Source: Tetraselmis striata (lineage: Eukaryota > Chlorophyta > Chlorodendrophyceae > Chlorodendrales > Chlorodendraceae). Taken from it: 64,000 nucleotides of DNA. A model generated the notes under the pieces. That model saw nothing but the letters and a program-made list of their open reading frames with translations. It searched no databases and had not been told where the DNA came from. Position numbers and translations under genes: made by a program. Every line of letters begins with the position of its first letter. The first letter of the stretch is position 1. This document shows positions 1 through 9,550 of the stretch, in pieces. Location of the stretch: contig VCJN01001560.1 in assembly GCA_006384855.1 (NCBI GenBank), forward strand, positions 78,227 to 142,226, given 5' to 3'.

Positions 1-2607
1 CATGTATGGTGAGATTTCATGTAACCATAGGGCATGGCGTCTGCCTAGTCCTTCCTGTGTAGGCAAATGCCTCAATGTGGCATGGTCAGTTATAACTGTA
101 ATACGGCGACTGCCTTCCAAGTAGCAGTGCCATCCTTTCAGAGCACATACCACACCCAAGAGTTCTTGGTCATAGGTGGGATAATTTGTTTGTGCAGCCT
201 GCAATGTCTTTGCATAATAGCTGCAGGGGTGGAAGTGGCCATCAGCATTAGCCCGGAGCAGAACTGCACCTAAGGCATATTTGCTGGCGTCAGTAGCCAC
301 TACAGACTCAGCATCTTTGCCGGTGACAGGGCTTGCCAGCACTGGGGACTGGCACAAGGCTTGCTTCAGTTTTACAAATGCAGCTTGGCATTCAACTGTC
401 CAATCAAATATGTTATCCTTTCTTGTGAGGGCATATAACGGTGCTGCAATAGCAGAATAATTGCGCACATAGCGTCGGTAAAAATTGCAGAAACCAAGAT
501 ATTGTTGGACATTTTGAACGTTCTTAGGCCTGGGCCAATCCTGAACAGCCTTCATTTTATTAGGCGAGGGTCTTAGGCCAGCGTGTGATACCATATGTCC
601 AAGGTATTCTAGTTCATTCTTGGCAAACCAGCATTTCTGTAATCGTAGTCTAATGTCATTAGACTCGAGCATAATAAGAGCTGTGTCCAAATGTTGCAAA
701 TGTTCCTCAAGCGAGTTGCTAAAAATCAAGACATCATCCAGGTATACAAGTATAAAGGTATGCTTGTGTGGCTGGAGTATAGATGTCATCAGGCGTTGAA
801 AAGAGGAGGGAGCACTGGTGAGTCCAAATGGCATTACTAGCCACTCGAATTGGCCATAGACAGTTCGGAACGCTGTCTTAGGAACATCAGGTGGATTAAT
901 CCGGAGTTGGTGATAACCTAAGGCGAGATCAAGAGCTGAATAGACAGTAGCACCAGATAGCATATCAAGTAATGCATCAGCAGGTGGAACAGGGAACTCG
1001 ACCTTTTTGGTGTACTTATTCAATTGACGGTAGTCAATGCACATGCGCAGACCGCCATTGGCCTTGCGGGCGAAGAGAACAGGAGCTGCATATGGCGAGA
1101 AGGACTCCTGTATAAACTGTTTCTCAAGAAAAGAATTCAGTTGTGTTCTTAGTTCCTCTAATTCTGCAGGTGATAATCTGTATATTTTTCCTGCAGGAAC
1201 TTGAGCATCAGGAACAAGAGGGATCTCATGATCAAGACCAGGGCGTAATTGTGGAAGGTTGTCAAGTGGAGAGCATATTGGTTTATGCTTCCGCAATAAG
1301 TCTCTGATCTGAGCGGTGTAAGCTGCAGACTGGTCAGTGTCAATTGTATTTATCTCATCATCAATATCGAGCTCATCACTCTCTTTGGTGGCATTGTATT
1401 GTTTAACAATGGCGCAGAAATAAACTGTGTCAGGATCATGCTTGGCAATTTCTCTGGCCATGGCATTAGCATGAACCATTCTGACATTAGCCTGGCGGGG
1501 CTCTGTTTGGCATTGGACTTTTAGTCCTGTGGAAAATGTCATCAGACCAGATTCCCAATCAACATGTGGGTTGTGTTGTTTCAGGAATTGCATCCCTAAA
1601 ACCAGATTGAAATTATGTTGTAACGGTGTGACTGTGAAGTCAATGGGTATTGTGTAATTGTTGATATTTAATTCAAGGGTGATTTTTTGTGAGGCGAGAA
1701 CCATTCTACCATCAGCAAGAATAACTCTTACTTTGTTTTGAAGTGGTGTAGTTGGTATTTTATTTTCTTTGACATACTTGGTGCTGGCAAAGTTCAAAGT
1801 AGCACCGCTGTCGACCAGTACGGAAGGTGTTATATTAAATTCAGCACATGTTGGGTGTAATAGCAATAAGTCATGATCAGACTTGCTGGTAACAAAAAAA
1901 CTTTCTGTCATCATACGTGACTGGTGGGACTTTGTGGCTTTTGGTTTATATTCCTTACCTTGCTGTTCAGCCAGCATGGTTTTGAGTTCCTCAGTGGTAA
2001 CGACGTCATTAATTGCCTGGGCTTTGATATCTTGTTGCAGAAATGGTTTTTCAGCACTGCAATAATCTGAACAGACAGCATCATATGCTGAGGCACAGGC
2101 ATCAAAAGTGACTGGACCATAGGCATAATTCAGTCTCTTGAATTCTGCTTGGTCAAACACAACAGAGTCAGTTGGACATGCATTTGGTTTTGCACATTTG
2201 TCAATTTCAGTGTCATTCTTTTGATTACTGTTTTTGGTACGCATTCTGCGCACTCGAGATCTCTTTTGCATGATAGTCAGTTTGGCATGCAGTTTAGCAT
2301 GCGTCTTTTTGTCTTTGACATTTTTGTCGACATTTTCTCTGCACCCTGTCTCGTCCTCGATGTCGGCAACGAGGTGTGAATGAGCACAGGAACACCCATG
2401 AGCTTCATGCTCAGGTTGTGAGTCGGAGGGGTTCAGTGCCGCGGGAGCGCAATGCTCAACCATATCGACATCTGTATCCTCGATCTCATGCAGGGGCTGA
2501 GCAGGCAGTTTAGCAGTGCATGCATGTTTGCAAGGACTCGGCGACATGTCAGTGTCAATTGTCTCAATTACATTGAGAGGCACAGGTTGGCATGTCGCCC
2601 AACACCG
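1..2607 (-). CDS. pol: Ty3/gypsy Pol polyprotein (protease, RT, RNase H), partial at window edge
   Basis: Reading the minus strand from 2607 leftward gives one frame with no stop I could find down to base 1, so about 868 codons are visible and the rest (end of RNase H, integrase) lies outside the window. An acidic/Cys-rich linker comes first. An aspartic-protease signature (DSGATLNF) lies near 1800-1825, followed by the usual ADGRM stretch. The RT then carries CIDYRQLN near 1030-1055, a VMPFGLTSAPSSF block near 810-840 and the catalytic YLDD at 733-744. RNase H begins with VATDASKYALGAVL near 260-300. The order protease-RT-RNase H and the motifs are those of Ty3/gypsy (Metaviridae) elements. 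The long open frame suggests a young copy. The frame is the same one that ends Gag, with only a TGA between them. Confidence 0.93.
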
Positions 2608-2610
2608 TCA
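2598..2610 (-). promoter_or_regulatory. Gag/Pol junction: in-frame leaky-type stop UGA CGG
   Basis: Sense strand reads AAA TGA CGG TGT TGG GCG. The stop is TGA at 2608-2610, CGG at 2605-2607, and Pol continues in the same frame with no break to the window edge. UGA followed by CGG is one of the known efficient stop-codon readthrough contexts in RNA viruses. I infer that Pol is made as a Gag-Pol readthrough product. A downstream RNA structure, often required, was not modelled. Confidence 0.7.
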
Positions 2611-3656
2611 TTTGTTTTTATGTAAGTCGATCTTGTCGACTTGCTTGGCTAGCTTGTTAGCTGCCACTTTGGCTTTGAACTGTTCTTTGTCATGTTCAGA
2701 CGCATGGCGGCATTCATAAATTGAGTGGCCTTTTTTGCCGCATTTGGCGCACTCACCAGAGAAGCGACTCTTTTTTGTTGACGACTGGGGAAGCTGCTGT
2801 GAGCAACAGGACGACTTGGGGCAGAGCTGGTTGATGCTCCGTTGTTGCGTGACCACGGGTTTGTGGAGGTTGGCATGTGATAACGACCTGAATACTCCTC
2901 GTAGCGACGCTTGTGTTTCTTGATGTTGGCTTGCCTCCTTTGGGCAATCTCGACAGCGACGCGGTGCTCCTCGTCGATAGCCGAGAGATGTCTGAAAAGT
3001 ACTTCATGAGTCAAGACAACCTCGTTGTTGTGGTTAGCCATCCTTTGCACCTCGGCTCTCTCGTGCTTGGGAATCGCCTGCAAAATACGCTGCACTTGCA
3101 AGTACTCAGGCACAACAAAAGGTTCATGCAGCAAAGCAAATGCAGCTTGTAGCTTGCGCTGCAAGTCGACACAGCAAGTAGCCATCTTGGGGTCGCTCGG
3201 CTTGATGCAGATGTTACGCGCATAGTCTCCGACAGTTGTCTGAATGCCGTTGGGGAAAGCGGCCTTGAAAAAAGCTTGTTTCCAATCTTGATAGTTGACA
3301 AAGTGAGTCAGGACCTCGCAACCCATAACAATGTGAACTTGAAGCTCATGGCTGTTGAGTACAAGTTGGTGGGTGTGAGCCGCGATAGAATCGGTCTTGA
3401 ACTGGCGACCGAGCCATGCCTCCGTCTCAGGAACCCAAAGCTTGTTGCGGTCGGAAATCTCCTTGTCGACATTCTCCAGAAAGGCCTTGACTGCTGGGAA
3501 GTCATGAACGTCGGCGAGCTTGTGAGAGATGTTCTGGGTTGGTGCCACAACGCGGGCTTCCAGCATCTTCTTCTCGACAATTTGACGCATAGACTGCTCG
3601 GCGGGTGGACCACCGGGAGGGTAACCGGCTTGACGGGCGCTCCGGTGCGATGCCAT
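2608..3656 (-). CDS. gag: Ty3/gypsy Gag with CCHC zinc knuckle; one -1 frame break
   Basis: The N-terminal 290 or so residues start at 3656 (MASHRSARQAGY) and look like a retrotransposon capsid. The nucleocapsid zinc knuckle, CAKCGKKGHSIYEC (C-x2-C-x4-H-x4-C), lies near 2700-2745 but in the -1 frame relative to the capsid. The frames overlap between 2649 and 2856, and they can be joined at an A6 run on the sense strand (T6 at 2771-2776). The knuckle frame then ends at TGA 2608-2610. The A6 region does not fit the classical X-XXY-YYZ heptamer in the capsid frame, so a one-base indel is more likely than programmed -1 shifting. Capsid assembly and RNA packaging are the expected roles. Confidence 0.85.
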
Positions 3657-3811
3657 GGCGACACAGAATTTCGGATAAAGGTTGAAGGGTACAGAATCGT
3701 TACCAAGGGTCGATAGGACCTGCGAAATCGCGAATGTATCGTCGTGCGTGCGATAGCAGGTCGCGGTGGGTCGGCAGGTGGAGATGGATCGTAACAGGAA
3801 GCCGAAACCAG
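3657..3811 (-). other. Gypsy 5' leader between LTR and Gag start
   Basis: Non-coding leader expected to hold the primer-binding site and packaging signal. Apart from the candidate PBS next to the LTR, I see no recognisable motif. Confidence 0.4.
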
Positions 3812-4162
3812 TGTAAGTACTCGTGGCAGTACTTAGTGAAACAGGGCTCTTACTCGTAGCGTTTGGCGAATTGAGTTGGTTGCAGAATGTAATCTCTTAC
3901 AACATGCTGGTGGCATTGGATATTTATCCTATAGCGGTCGAACTGGGCACCGCGGACAGGCAGCTAGTAGCGCTATCCTGATGATTAGGAGTTGTAGCGC
4001 GTACTGTATGTTACAAGGAATATTTATTACTGGCGCCTGGTTGTGGCCGTACCAGTACATAATACGCGTGCTGAAATACAGCAGTACAATACAACAGTAA
4101 GATTACTTGGCCATAAAACGTCGCAGGTGGTATTAGGGTAGTCGCTAGGCGCAACCCTAACA
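3812..4162 (-). repeat. Putative 5' LTR of the gypsy element
   Basis: On the minus strand this block starts TGTTAGGGTTGCGCC and ends CTTACA (TG...CA). Its outer edge at 4162/4163 is exactly where homology to the second Gag-YR copy (around 8436) begins, which supports it as the insertion boundary. One base inside the inner edge, 3797-3810 reads TGGTTTCGGCTTCC on the sense strand, a candidate primer-binding site starting with TGG. The priming tRNA is not identified. The partner 3' LTR is outside the window, so the inner edge is tentative. Confidence 0.5.
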
Positions 4163-5169
4163 CCAGTAAGTCCCTTGGCAAAGAACATGAAGTTGACAAA
4201 CGCGGCCACGAGGGCTCGGACCGAAGTCGTGTTGGTACTCTGGGGTGGGAGCAGACACATTCAACTCGGCCTTCTCGACGAATCTATAAGCTACACCAGC
4301 ATGCAGAGGAATTCGCAAAGGGGCGACTTCCAGACGGCGCTGCCGCAGCATCAGCCCACGCCTTGCCAAAGTGAGGTGTAGGTTGTCCTTGGCGATTGGG
4401 TCGAGGTTGTTCAGCTCGAAGAACGTGTTGATTGCAAGTAGGGTTGCAGTGACTTAGCTTCAGTGTGCCCTCGCTCACCAATCTAGGCAACGTACCGGAC
4501 GACAGTAGAAGTGGTCGCCTCCGGCGGGCTGATGTTCTCGGAGTCGTGGCAGAACTCCGCGAACTGAGACAGTCTGCCGGGGTAGCTCTTGAGTGTCTGA
4601 GCGGTGAGGGAGCGGGAGAGCAGGTCGAGTGTCCGTTGTCCTAGCTCGTCCGAGCCGAAAGCATCATGCAGTCGAGATCGCAGTGAAGCAGCCCAGGGAG
4701 CGACAGCCTCGGGCTCGTCAATTACGTAAGTGCGTCGTCTTACCGACAGAGTTCCAGAGGTGCGACTACTGTTTGCAAAGCACTCGGCAGCAGCGGTTAG
4801 GTTCCCGGCGGCTGGCCGGCAGTTGCTGGACGGGTTTGCAGTAGGACCAGTACGGGTTTGCGGGGCTAGGTTCAGGTAGGAGGGCCGCCCCGAGCGCCCT
4901 TCGCGCTCGTAGCGCCTATCACGCGCGTAACGTACACGCGCGAAGCTTGGTCGTTGCGAACCGGTTGTGACACGCAATGTAACAACCGACGGACGCAGTG
5001 AGGAAATGGTACGGGAAGCGGTTGGTTGAGCCGCCATGTGCAGGTGTGCGGATGGTTGAGCCGCACTCGGCTGTAGCTGTAGGAAGCGCCACACCGAGGA
5101 AGGTCTAAATGAAGTCTGTAAGGTGGGGGGGGGGGGGGGGGGGGTCAGGTCCAGACATAGGGCGCTCAT
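4163..5169 (-). pseudogene. Tyrosine recombinase of Gag-YR copy 1, truncated
   Basis: The frame begins at ATG 5167-5169 and passes through a C20 tract (six prolines). It carries a recombinase core-binding domain (SLTAQTLKSYPGRLSQFAEF) near 4560-4620 and reaches TAG at 4483-4485. Downstream, small deletions relative to copy 2 (for example near 4436-4440) shift the frame, and the catalytic R-H-R-Y half is lost at the gypsy boundary. It cannot encode an active recombinase as it stands. Confidence 0.75.
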
Positions 5170-5263
5170 CCCGCCGTTGAGGTGCAAGGATGCGTTTTGC
5201 GGCGGTCACCAAAAGGTGGCCTCGCAAGGCTCCAGCAGCTCCGACGAAAGGCGCCCCACACCG

Positions 5264-6139
5264 TCACTCGTGCTCACCTTCGCAGCCACGCCCACATCCA
5301 CCGCCACGTCCTCGTCCACGTCCGCGACCTGCAGTTGCTGCCGCCACCCGAGCAGTAGCGGCTGCTTTGGCGCTGCTAGCCACGGTCGCCTCGAAGACGC
5401 GACGCTCGTAGTCCCTCATGAGGTCCCCAAAAATCGCGGAACCCGTATGCTCAGAAGCAGGCTGAAAGTGCTGAGCTCGCCGCACGTCCAGGACACCGCC
5501 TTGGTCACCGTGCACACGCTTGACCTCATTAAGCCTCCGTAGGAAGGCCAAACGAAAGCGAAACGCCTTGTCAATGGCTTCGGCGTGGTTCCGAGCTCTC
5601 GCGAGGTAGGGGGTGAAGTCCAGAATGGCAGCAGGGACGTAGGGCAGCAGCTCGTCGAGAGCCACGAAAAGTGCGGCCATGTGGGCGCCGAAACACGACA
5701 TCCATAGATACTCCTCCTGGGCCGGCAGACGCCGGTCATCATGCTTGAGGTACTCGTTCGTTAGGTCGGTGCTCAGGGAGAAGAGCCCAGGCACTCGGCT
5801 GACAGGTCGAACGGCCTCGTAACAAGACTCTGCTCGCTGCAGTAGCTCTGGCACCGCGAGGTAGTCATCCTCGTCACTCACGGATTTTGCTCCGACACGG
5901 CCGCTCTGGGCTAGCTCTAGCAAGTCGGGGCGCTATGCGGCTCCCCCGTTGCCTGTCGGTTGTCCCGCGATGCGCTGCCCGGAACCGGAACCATGTGCTC
6001 CTCCATCAACAACGCGCTCACGAGCCGTAAGTTGGGCGAACGCTGTAGCAAGCTCTCGCAATAATGTAGACTGGGCATTCACGTCTGCGTGCAGCGACTC
6101 GAGCGTCGGCTCAACGACGGGTTCTTCTCCATCTGGCAT
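5264..6139 (-). CDS. Gag-like protein of Gag-YR element copy 1, with in-frame TAG
   Basis: The frame starts at ATG 6137-6139 (MPDGEEPVVEPTLESLHADV), a short stretch with heptad-like leucines that could be coiled coil. It meets TAG at 5933-5935 and continues in the same frame for another 220 codons. The second part has a helical central region (EYLWMSCFGAHMAALFVALDE) and an Arg-Gly-rich tail, features of DIRS-type Gag proteins. It ends TGA CGG at 5264-5261. The same TAG is present in copy 2, so it was inherited, not acquired in place. It may be a nonsense mutation in the mobile source copy or a read-through or suppressed codon. I identify Gag by position, tail composition and resemblance to the Gag upstream of the RT at 16.7-17.5 kb, not by a named domain. 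Confidence 0.6.
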
Positions 6140-6253
6140 TGTAATGCACGGGCGTACGGATGAGAATATCACAGACGGGTGGTGAGCCGGGTGTGGTCTT
6201 GAACAACCTGGGGTGACCTTACTCGCAACAGGTTACGATACAGTTTTAACATC

Positions 6254-6445
6254 GCTGCGTGGAACGCAGCGAAAACTAGAAGATGGCAGGCTCGGCTGTT
6301 ATGGCTGCTTTTATGTCTACTCGTGCTGCACCCAAAAAGGGCGCAACGACAGGTGCCTAGCTAGTTCCCGTACCACTGAGCAGCACTTGTAGCTGAAAAG
6401 CGGTTAGGTCAAGGGAGGAAACCCCATAAACTAGTTTAGATCATT
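6254..6445 (-). repeat. Terminal repeat of Gag-YR copy 1 (right end)
   Basis: 192 bp, nearly identical to 10544-10735 and to 7599-7784, all in the same orientation. It opens with a 7-bp inverted repeat around 3 bp (GCTGCGT GGA ACGCAGC, 6254-6270) and ends CTAGTTTAGATCATT. The palindrome is a candidate recombinase binding/crossover site. Confidence 0.8.
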
Positions 6446-7598
6446 ATTTTGGAGGACGCTTTGAATACGAGGAATACGAGGACCAGTCGCTAACTTGTAC
6501 TTGAATTTTGAGGGGTTTGGTACTACAATTATACACGGGGCTGCAGATGAGTGCTGGCGGGCCGAAGGCAAAGTACTAATCCTTACTAGTCGCTACGACG
6601 GGCGGCAGGCGCAGGGGGCGACCCGGCGGGGGCAAAGCACTACAGACGACAAGTACCAGGGCCGGCGGAGCGCGCGTGGCGTCATCCGCCGGCAGACGAA
6701 GGGCCGGCGGGGTTCTCTCGGAGGTACGGGTACTTCGCGAAGAACACGTGCATGGCGATGGACAGTCGGGCCGTTTAGCGGCGTATGGACCGTCCATACA
6801 ACGACAATCAGCTGCTTAAATGTAGCAAATGTAGCAAGCAAGCAACGACATCAGCTGCTGAAATGTAGGCTTTTTCCTTCCCCAATACTTTCCGTGCATT
6901 CTCTTGACGCTCTCGCTCCCTATAACGAAAAAGATTGACATCACCTGTGCGCGCAGGGCTTTCCAGGACGGGGCGAGCGCAGTCGGCCTCACGATACACC
7001 GCGTCCACCCAGCTCGCGGAGCAGAGCCAAGAAGTGCTCACCCAAACGCCCGCCCTCCTCCATAATGCACGGCACGAAACGGTAGTGGTGGCGTTGTACT
7101 GGGCGCGCGGACTTGGCGTCGAGAGAGAACTTGCGCGCTGCGTAGCCCGGCTGAGAGGCGGCCTGAACGGCGATGTTGTTGAACGACACCATGTGCACCC
7201 CCGCCCCCCAAAGTCCCGCCAGTTTTTTTGAATTTTGAACTTGAATTTTCCCTTTACTACTTGAATTTTCCTGTCATATGGGGAAGCTATAAGAGTTGAT
7301 CCACAATAATGTAAAGAGGGGGCCTTTGCGAACTTCATTTGGACGCTCACTTTGGATGAACACGTCAGCAATGGCGGTACACGTCAGCCCGTACACCCTC
7401 GCGTACACGAAGATTGGACGCTACTTATCGTTCAATCTTCGATTAACGAGAATTGGGGCCTATTGGCCATGTTAAGGACATTCTCAACTGTATCCAAGCT
7501 AGGTTCAACATGACGGTCCTCCCGACCCAGGATATGGGAAATGTATCTATAGGGCTATCTGCCACAAGTCGTACGGCTTGATTAGTCGACCGGACGTA
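6446..7598. other. Spacer between the two Gag-YR copies, with a LINE-type remnant
   Basis: No intact gene. On the minus strand near 6989-7198 is a decayed reading frame with FVPCIMEEGGRLGEHFLALLRELG. This resembles the nuclease-like C-terminal segment of LINE-type polyproteins and also YYPFVVEDHGRLGKSAL at 22.3 kb. A 45-bp block at 7305-7355 recurs inverted at 11343-11390. Confidence 0.45.
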
Positions 7599-7784
7599 GC
7601 TGTGTAACGCAGCGAAAACTAGAAGATGGCAGGCTCAGCTGTTATGGCTGCTTTTATGTCTACTCGTGATGCACCCAAAAAGGGCGCAACGACATGTGCC
7701 TAGTTCCCGTACCACTGAGCAGCACTTGTAGCTGAAAAGCGGTTAGGTCAAGGGAGGAAACCCCATAAACTAGTTTAGATCATT
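7599..7784 (-). repeat. Left terminal repeat of Gag-YR copy 2
   Basis: Same repeat as 10544-10735 and 6254-6445, with a slightly degenerate opening palindrome (GCTGTGT A ACGCAGC). It is a direct repeat, unlike the inverted ends of classical DIRS1. Confidence 0.8.
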
Positions 7785-7903
7785 TCAAAGTTGAGTCTGG
7801 ATTTGCCAGTCATGAGCGAACGGAGAGAGCGGTGGATTGACGGAGAAGGGGTAGCGCCAGGTCATGAAGGAGGCACCGGGAAGGCCACCGCTGCGGAGTC
7901 CTG

Positions 7904-9456
7904 TTAGACTTGGAAGTGGCGCAGGGGGGCGATGTGGCCAAAGAAGAACCATGCGCCAGGTGAAGGAAGAACGTTGGGGTCGATGTAGTCCAGAATGACG
8001 TCGGAGTTAGTGGCCCGGTCGCCTTGGTAGCGAATGTGGGACAATGGAACTCCGATGGTATTGGCAGCATACGCTGCTCCCTTGCGAAGGCTGTGTGAGG
8101 TCCAGGAAGTGCCGGCGGGAGGGGCAGCACCGACAAGACGGACGGTTGTAGACAGCCAGTCCGACATTGTAGCGGCGGTCCAAGGGTTTGACTGCTCGCT
8201 TGGGGTGGCCGCCCAGAAGTTTGTTTCAGCCAAGGCAACAGTAACCAGGGAAACATATTGTATCGTGTCGATGAAGTGGTGCAGGAGACGTGCAACTCGG
8301 GGGTGTTCTAACACCGGAAGGAGAAGCACGCGCATGTCGTCGGGTCCCTGTCGGCCAGCGCGGCCTCTCTCGCGGTACACCTGCAGGGTAATGTTGTAAT
8401 CGTCGACATGCACATCCCGCACTCGGCAGGAGACGCCAGTAAGTCCCTTGGCAAAGAACATGAAGTTGACAACCGCGGCCATGAGGGCTGGGAAGTCGTG
8501 TTGGTACTCTGGGGTGGGAGCAGACACAATCAACTCGGCCTTCTCGACGAATCTATAAGCTACACCAGCAGGCAGAGGAATTTGCAAAGGGGCGGCTGCC
8601 AGACGGCGCTGCCGCAGCATCAGCCCACGTCTAGCTGCAGTAAGGTGTAGGCAGTCCTTGGCGATTGGGTCGAGGTTGTTCAGGTCGAAAAACGTGTTGA
8701 TTGCAGACAGGTAGGGTTGCAGTGACTTAGCTCCAATGTGCCCTCGCTCACCAATCTAGGCAACGTACCGGAAGACAGTAGCAGTAGTCGCCTCGAGCGG
8801 GCTGATGTTCTCGGAGTCGTGGCAGAACTCCGCGAACTGAGACAGTCTGCCGGCGTAGCTCGTAAGTGTCTGAGCGGTGAGGGAGCTGGAGAGCAGGTCG
8901 AGCGTCCGCTGTCCTAGCTCGTCCGAGCCGAAAGCATCATGCAGTCGAGATCGCAGTGAAGCAGCCCAGGGAGCGACAGCCTCGGGCTCGTCAATTACGT
9001 AAGTGCGTCGTCTTACCGACACAGTACCAGGGGAGCGATTATTGTTTGCAAAGTTCTCGGCAGCAGCGGTTAGGTTCCCGACGGCTGGCCGGCAGTTGCT
9101 GGATGGGTTTGCAGTAGGACCAGTACGGGTTTGCGGGGCTAGGTTCAGGTAGGAGGGCCGCCCCGAGCGCCCTTCGCGCTCGTAGCGCCTATCACGCGCG
9201 TAACGTACACGCGCGAAGCTTGGTCGTTGCGAACCGGTTGTGACACGCAATGTGACAACCGACGGACGCAGTGAGGAAATGGTACGGGAGGCAGTTGTGC
9301 GCCGCACCGAGCCGCCATGTGCAGGTGTGCGGATGGTTGAGCCGCACTCGGATGTAGCTGTAGGAAGCGCCGCACCGAGGAAGGTCTAAATGAAGTCTGT
9401 AAGGTGGTGGGGGGGGGGGGGGGGGGGGGGGTGAGATCCTGACACATGGCGCTCAT
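7904..9456 (-). CDS. Tyrosine recombinase of Gag-YR copy 2; one TAG and one frame break
   Basis: The N-terminal part starts at ATG 9454-9456 and runs through a C23 tract (seven prolines). A small sequence change near 9290-9310, relative to copy 1, puts the upstream part in another frame. The core-binding domain (SLTAQTLTSYAGRLSQFAEF) is followed by TAG at 8756-8758, then in the same frame by SLQPYLSAINTFFDLNNLDP and the catalytic domain. That domain has HSLRKGAAYAANTIGVPLSH, with the H-x-x-R signature, and a candidate tyrosine nucleophile in ILDYIDPN. The related recombinase at 12.7 kb has Trp (SSWAADHG) about where this one has TAG, so TGG to TAG is the likely change. Integration by strand exchange is the expected role. 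Confidence 0.8.
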
Positions 9457-9550
9457 CCCGCCGTTGAGGTGCAAGGGTGCGCTTTGCGGCGGTCACCAAA
9501 AGGTGGCCTCGCAAGGCTCCAGCAGCTCCGACGAAAGGCGCCCCACACCG

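Larger units (their letters stand above)
4163..6445 (-). mobile_element. Gag-YR element, copy 1 (3' end cut off by gypsy insertion)
   Basis: Collinear with copy 2 (7599-10735) at high nucleotide identity, on the minus strand. It has the right terminal repeat (6254-6445), Gag and the N-terminal half of the tyrosine recombinase. Homology stops at 4163 where the gypsy LTR begins. The missing catalytic half would lie beyond the left side of the gypsy element, outside this window, if this is a simple nested insertion. Confidence 0.8.

Noticed and set aside
2760-2790. Classical -1 frameshift heptamer for gypsy Gag
   Set aside because: In the capsid frame the A6 run does not form X-XXY-YYZ; an indel explains it better.
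4021-4050. TGGCGCC-like retroviral primer site on the minus strand
   Set aside because: It lies inside the proposed LTR and only seven bases fit. The site at 3797-3810 next to the LTR edge is preferred.
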